This document shows, piece after piece, positions 62,855 through 64,000 of a stretch of 64,000 bases of DNA. Each line of letters opens with the position of its first letter. The first letter of the stretch is position 1. The notes below the pieces were generated by a model. It was not told the DNA's origin. It saw nothing but the letters and a program-made list of their open reading frames with translations, and made no database searches. Location of the stretch: contig NZ_CP154799.1 of the NCBI RefSeq assembly GCF_050920705.1, positions 1,488,001-1,552,000 on the forward strand, given 5' to 3'. Both the position numbers and the translations under genes were made by a program. This stretch comes from Regnicoccus_A sp014224355 (GTDB lineage Bacteria > Cyanobacteriota > Cyanobacteriia > PCC-6307 > Cyanobiaceae).

Positions 62855-64000
62855 GTGCTGCTGGTGTTTTGCACCGCCGACCACGGCGGCCTGGCCGACT
62901 ATGCCCACGCCCAGGCCGAAGCCCTCGCTGCCCGTGGGCATAACGTGCTGCTGCTCGCACCGTCGGGCTTCCCCTTCCAGTCGGCCTCCTACCAGCGCCG
63001 CACCCTGCCGAGCGTGCCCTGCAGAGTCCGCCGCCTGCGCTGGCTGCTGCGGCTGGCTACCGCGGCCACCATCCTCAGCCAGCAGGCCGCCCTCAACCGC
63101 ACTATCGCCGCAACCGGTGCCCGCCGGGTGCTGTTCACCACCTACAGCGAATACCTGGCGCTGCTCTGGGCCTGGCGCCTGCGCCGCTGGGCCCGCCGGG
63201 GTGTGCGTTTCGCCGCCGTGGTGCACGATCCGGTGCGCGATTTCGTGGTAGGCCCCCGCTGGTGGCATCGCCTCTCGATCGCCCAGGGCTACAGCTTTCT
63301 GGCGGTGGCGCTGGTGCATGCGCCGATCCAGCTCGATACGGCCTCACGCCGGCCGGCTCCGCGCACCGTGCTGATCCCCCATGGTCCCTACCGCTATCCG
63401 TCTCCACAGGCCTCTGCCCAGCACGTGCGGCAGGGCCTGGCCGTTCCGTCGGATGCCAGCCTGTTGCTGAGCTTCGGCCACATTCGCGATTCCAAGAATC
63501 TCGATCTCGTGCTGTGCGCCATGGCGGGCGTGCCACCGATCTGGCTGCTGGTGGCCGGCCCGGAGGCCACTGCCGGCCAGCAACCTTCGGATCACTACCG
63601 GCAACTGGCCCAGCGCCTGGGGGTGGCCGGGCGCTGCCGCTGGCAGATCGGCTACCAGACGCCGGAGCAGGTGGCTGAGCTATTCACCGCGGCCGACGGC
63701 GTGGTGCTCTCCTATTCCGAACGTTTCCGCTCCGCCAGTGGTGTGATGCATCTGGCCTCCCACTACCGCAAACCCGTGCTCGCCTCCGCCGGCGCAAGTG
63801 CCCTGGTGGACGACGCGGTCCGCTTCCGTCTCGGCGTGGTGGTGCCGCCGGACGACCCCGTAGCGCTCGAGGGTGGCCTGCGCCGTTTTCTCAGCGACCC
63901 CCTGCAGCCTGATTGGCAGGCCTACGAGCGGGCCAACAGCTGGGATCGCAACGCCAAGATCGTGGCCCAGGTGCTGGGACTGGAGCCTGAGCCGGAGCCG
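62855..64000 (+). CDS. GT-B (GT4-like) glycosyltransferase, 3' end beyond window
   Basis: At least 382 codons from a GTG (VLLVFCTADHGGLADYAHAQ). The donor domain shows LLSFGHIRDSKNLDLVL, FTAADGVVLSYSERFRSASGV (EX7E region modified) and HYRKPVLASAGASALV. The C-terminus continues past base 64000 (open frame). GC-rich, unlike the preceding block, so this may mark another boundary. Confidence 0.82.
   Translation, partial: MLLVFCTADHGGLADYAHAQAEALAARGHNVLLLAPSGFPFQSASYQRRTLPSVPCRVRRLRWLLRLATAATILSQQAALNRTIAATGARRVLFTTYSEYLALLWAWRLRRWARRGVRFAAVVHDPVRDFVVGPRWWHRLSIAQGYSFLAVALVHAPIQLDTASRRPAPRTVLIPHGPYRYPSPQASAQHVRQGLAVPSDASLLLSFGHIRDSKNLDLVLCAMAGVPPIWLLVAGPEATAGQQPSDHYRQLAQRLGVAGRCRWQIGYQTPEQVAELFTAADGVVLSYSERFRSASGVMHLASHYRKPVLASAGASALVDDAVRFRLGVVVPPDDPVALEGGLRRFLSDPLQPDWQAYERANSWDRNAKIVAQVLGLEPEPEP

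Noticed and set aside
1..64000. CRISPR arrays, tRNA, rRNA and tmRNA genes
   Set aside because: No regularly spaced repeats and no cloverleaf or rRNA-like sequence found by eye in the gaps between genes.

Overview
The window comes from a high-GC picocyanobacterium, probably of the Cyanobium/freshwater Synechococcus type. The sequence shows a psbD-psbC photosystem II operon, petM, ycf4, ycf39, an ARC6/Ftn2 division protein, an NADPH-thioredoxin reductase fused to thioredoxin, and dxr. The lineage is inferred from gene content and GC-rich codon use; no marker-gene comparison was possible.

Bases 1 to about 29,200 are dense housekeeping DNA on both strands: ffh (cut by the left edge), ftn2/zipN, pdhA, a group 2 sigma factor, nnr, mnmA, a [2Fe-2S] ferredoxin, cobQ, maf, psbC/psbD, ycf4, a lipoprotein cyclophilin, ilvH, an alpha/beta hydrolase, a Trm1-like tRNA methyltransferase, petM, ycf39, a pseudouridine synthase, infA, the reductase-thioredoxin fusion, a DEAD/DEAH-like helicase, dxr, cysS and several small conserved proteins. 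Five genes in the window (nnr, cobQ, the hydrolase twice, the reductase fusion, and later a phosphatase) are each broken by one-base contractions in G/C homopolymers. Restoring one base per site gives full-length family members. Base-calling error is the simplest explanation, but the pattern deserves a check.

Bases 29,280 to 36,605 hold cell-surface genes: a small secreted protein, two tandem secreted paralogs that end in a membrane helix plus a glycine tail, a proline-rich outer-membrane barrel with short WELVP-like repeats, a Wza-type polysaccharide export protein, a dual-specificity phosphatase, and the GDP-fucose genes gmd and fcl. Bases 36,615 to 39,872 are a small defence/toxin-antitoxin patch with both working-looking and decaying modules: MNT/HEPN, FitAB-like, an orphan antitoxin with a nine-codon toxin stub, a Uma2 nuclease, and MNT/HI0074.

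Bases 39,871 to 64,000 are a surface-glycan island: an ABC exporter, a ruined wzm-wzt transporter pair whose 3' wzm end occurs twice around a cassette of four small genes, seven glycosyltransferases of the GT4/GT-B type, two GT2 enzymes, a GT8-like and a STELLO-like transferase, FkbM-type and class I methyltransferases, and a peptidoglycan amidase. Two complete insertion sequences lie here: an IS5-family element inside an fkbM gene, and an IS1182-family element flanked by CTAG. Two older transposase remnants, truncated glycosyltransferases and AT-rich stretches (about 43.6-47.7 kb and 58.6-62.6 kb) indicate repeated transfer and decay.
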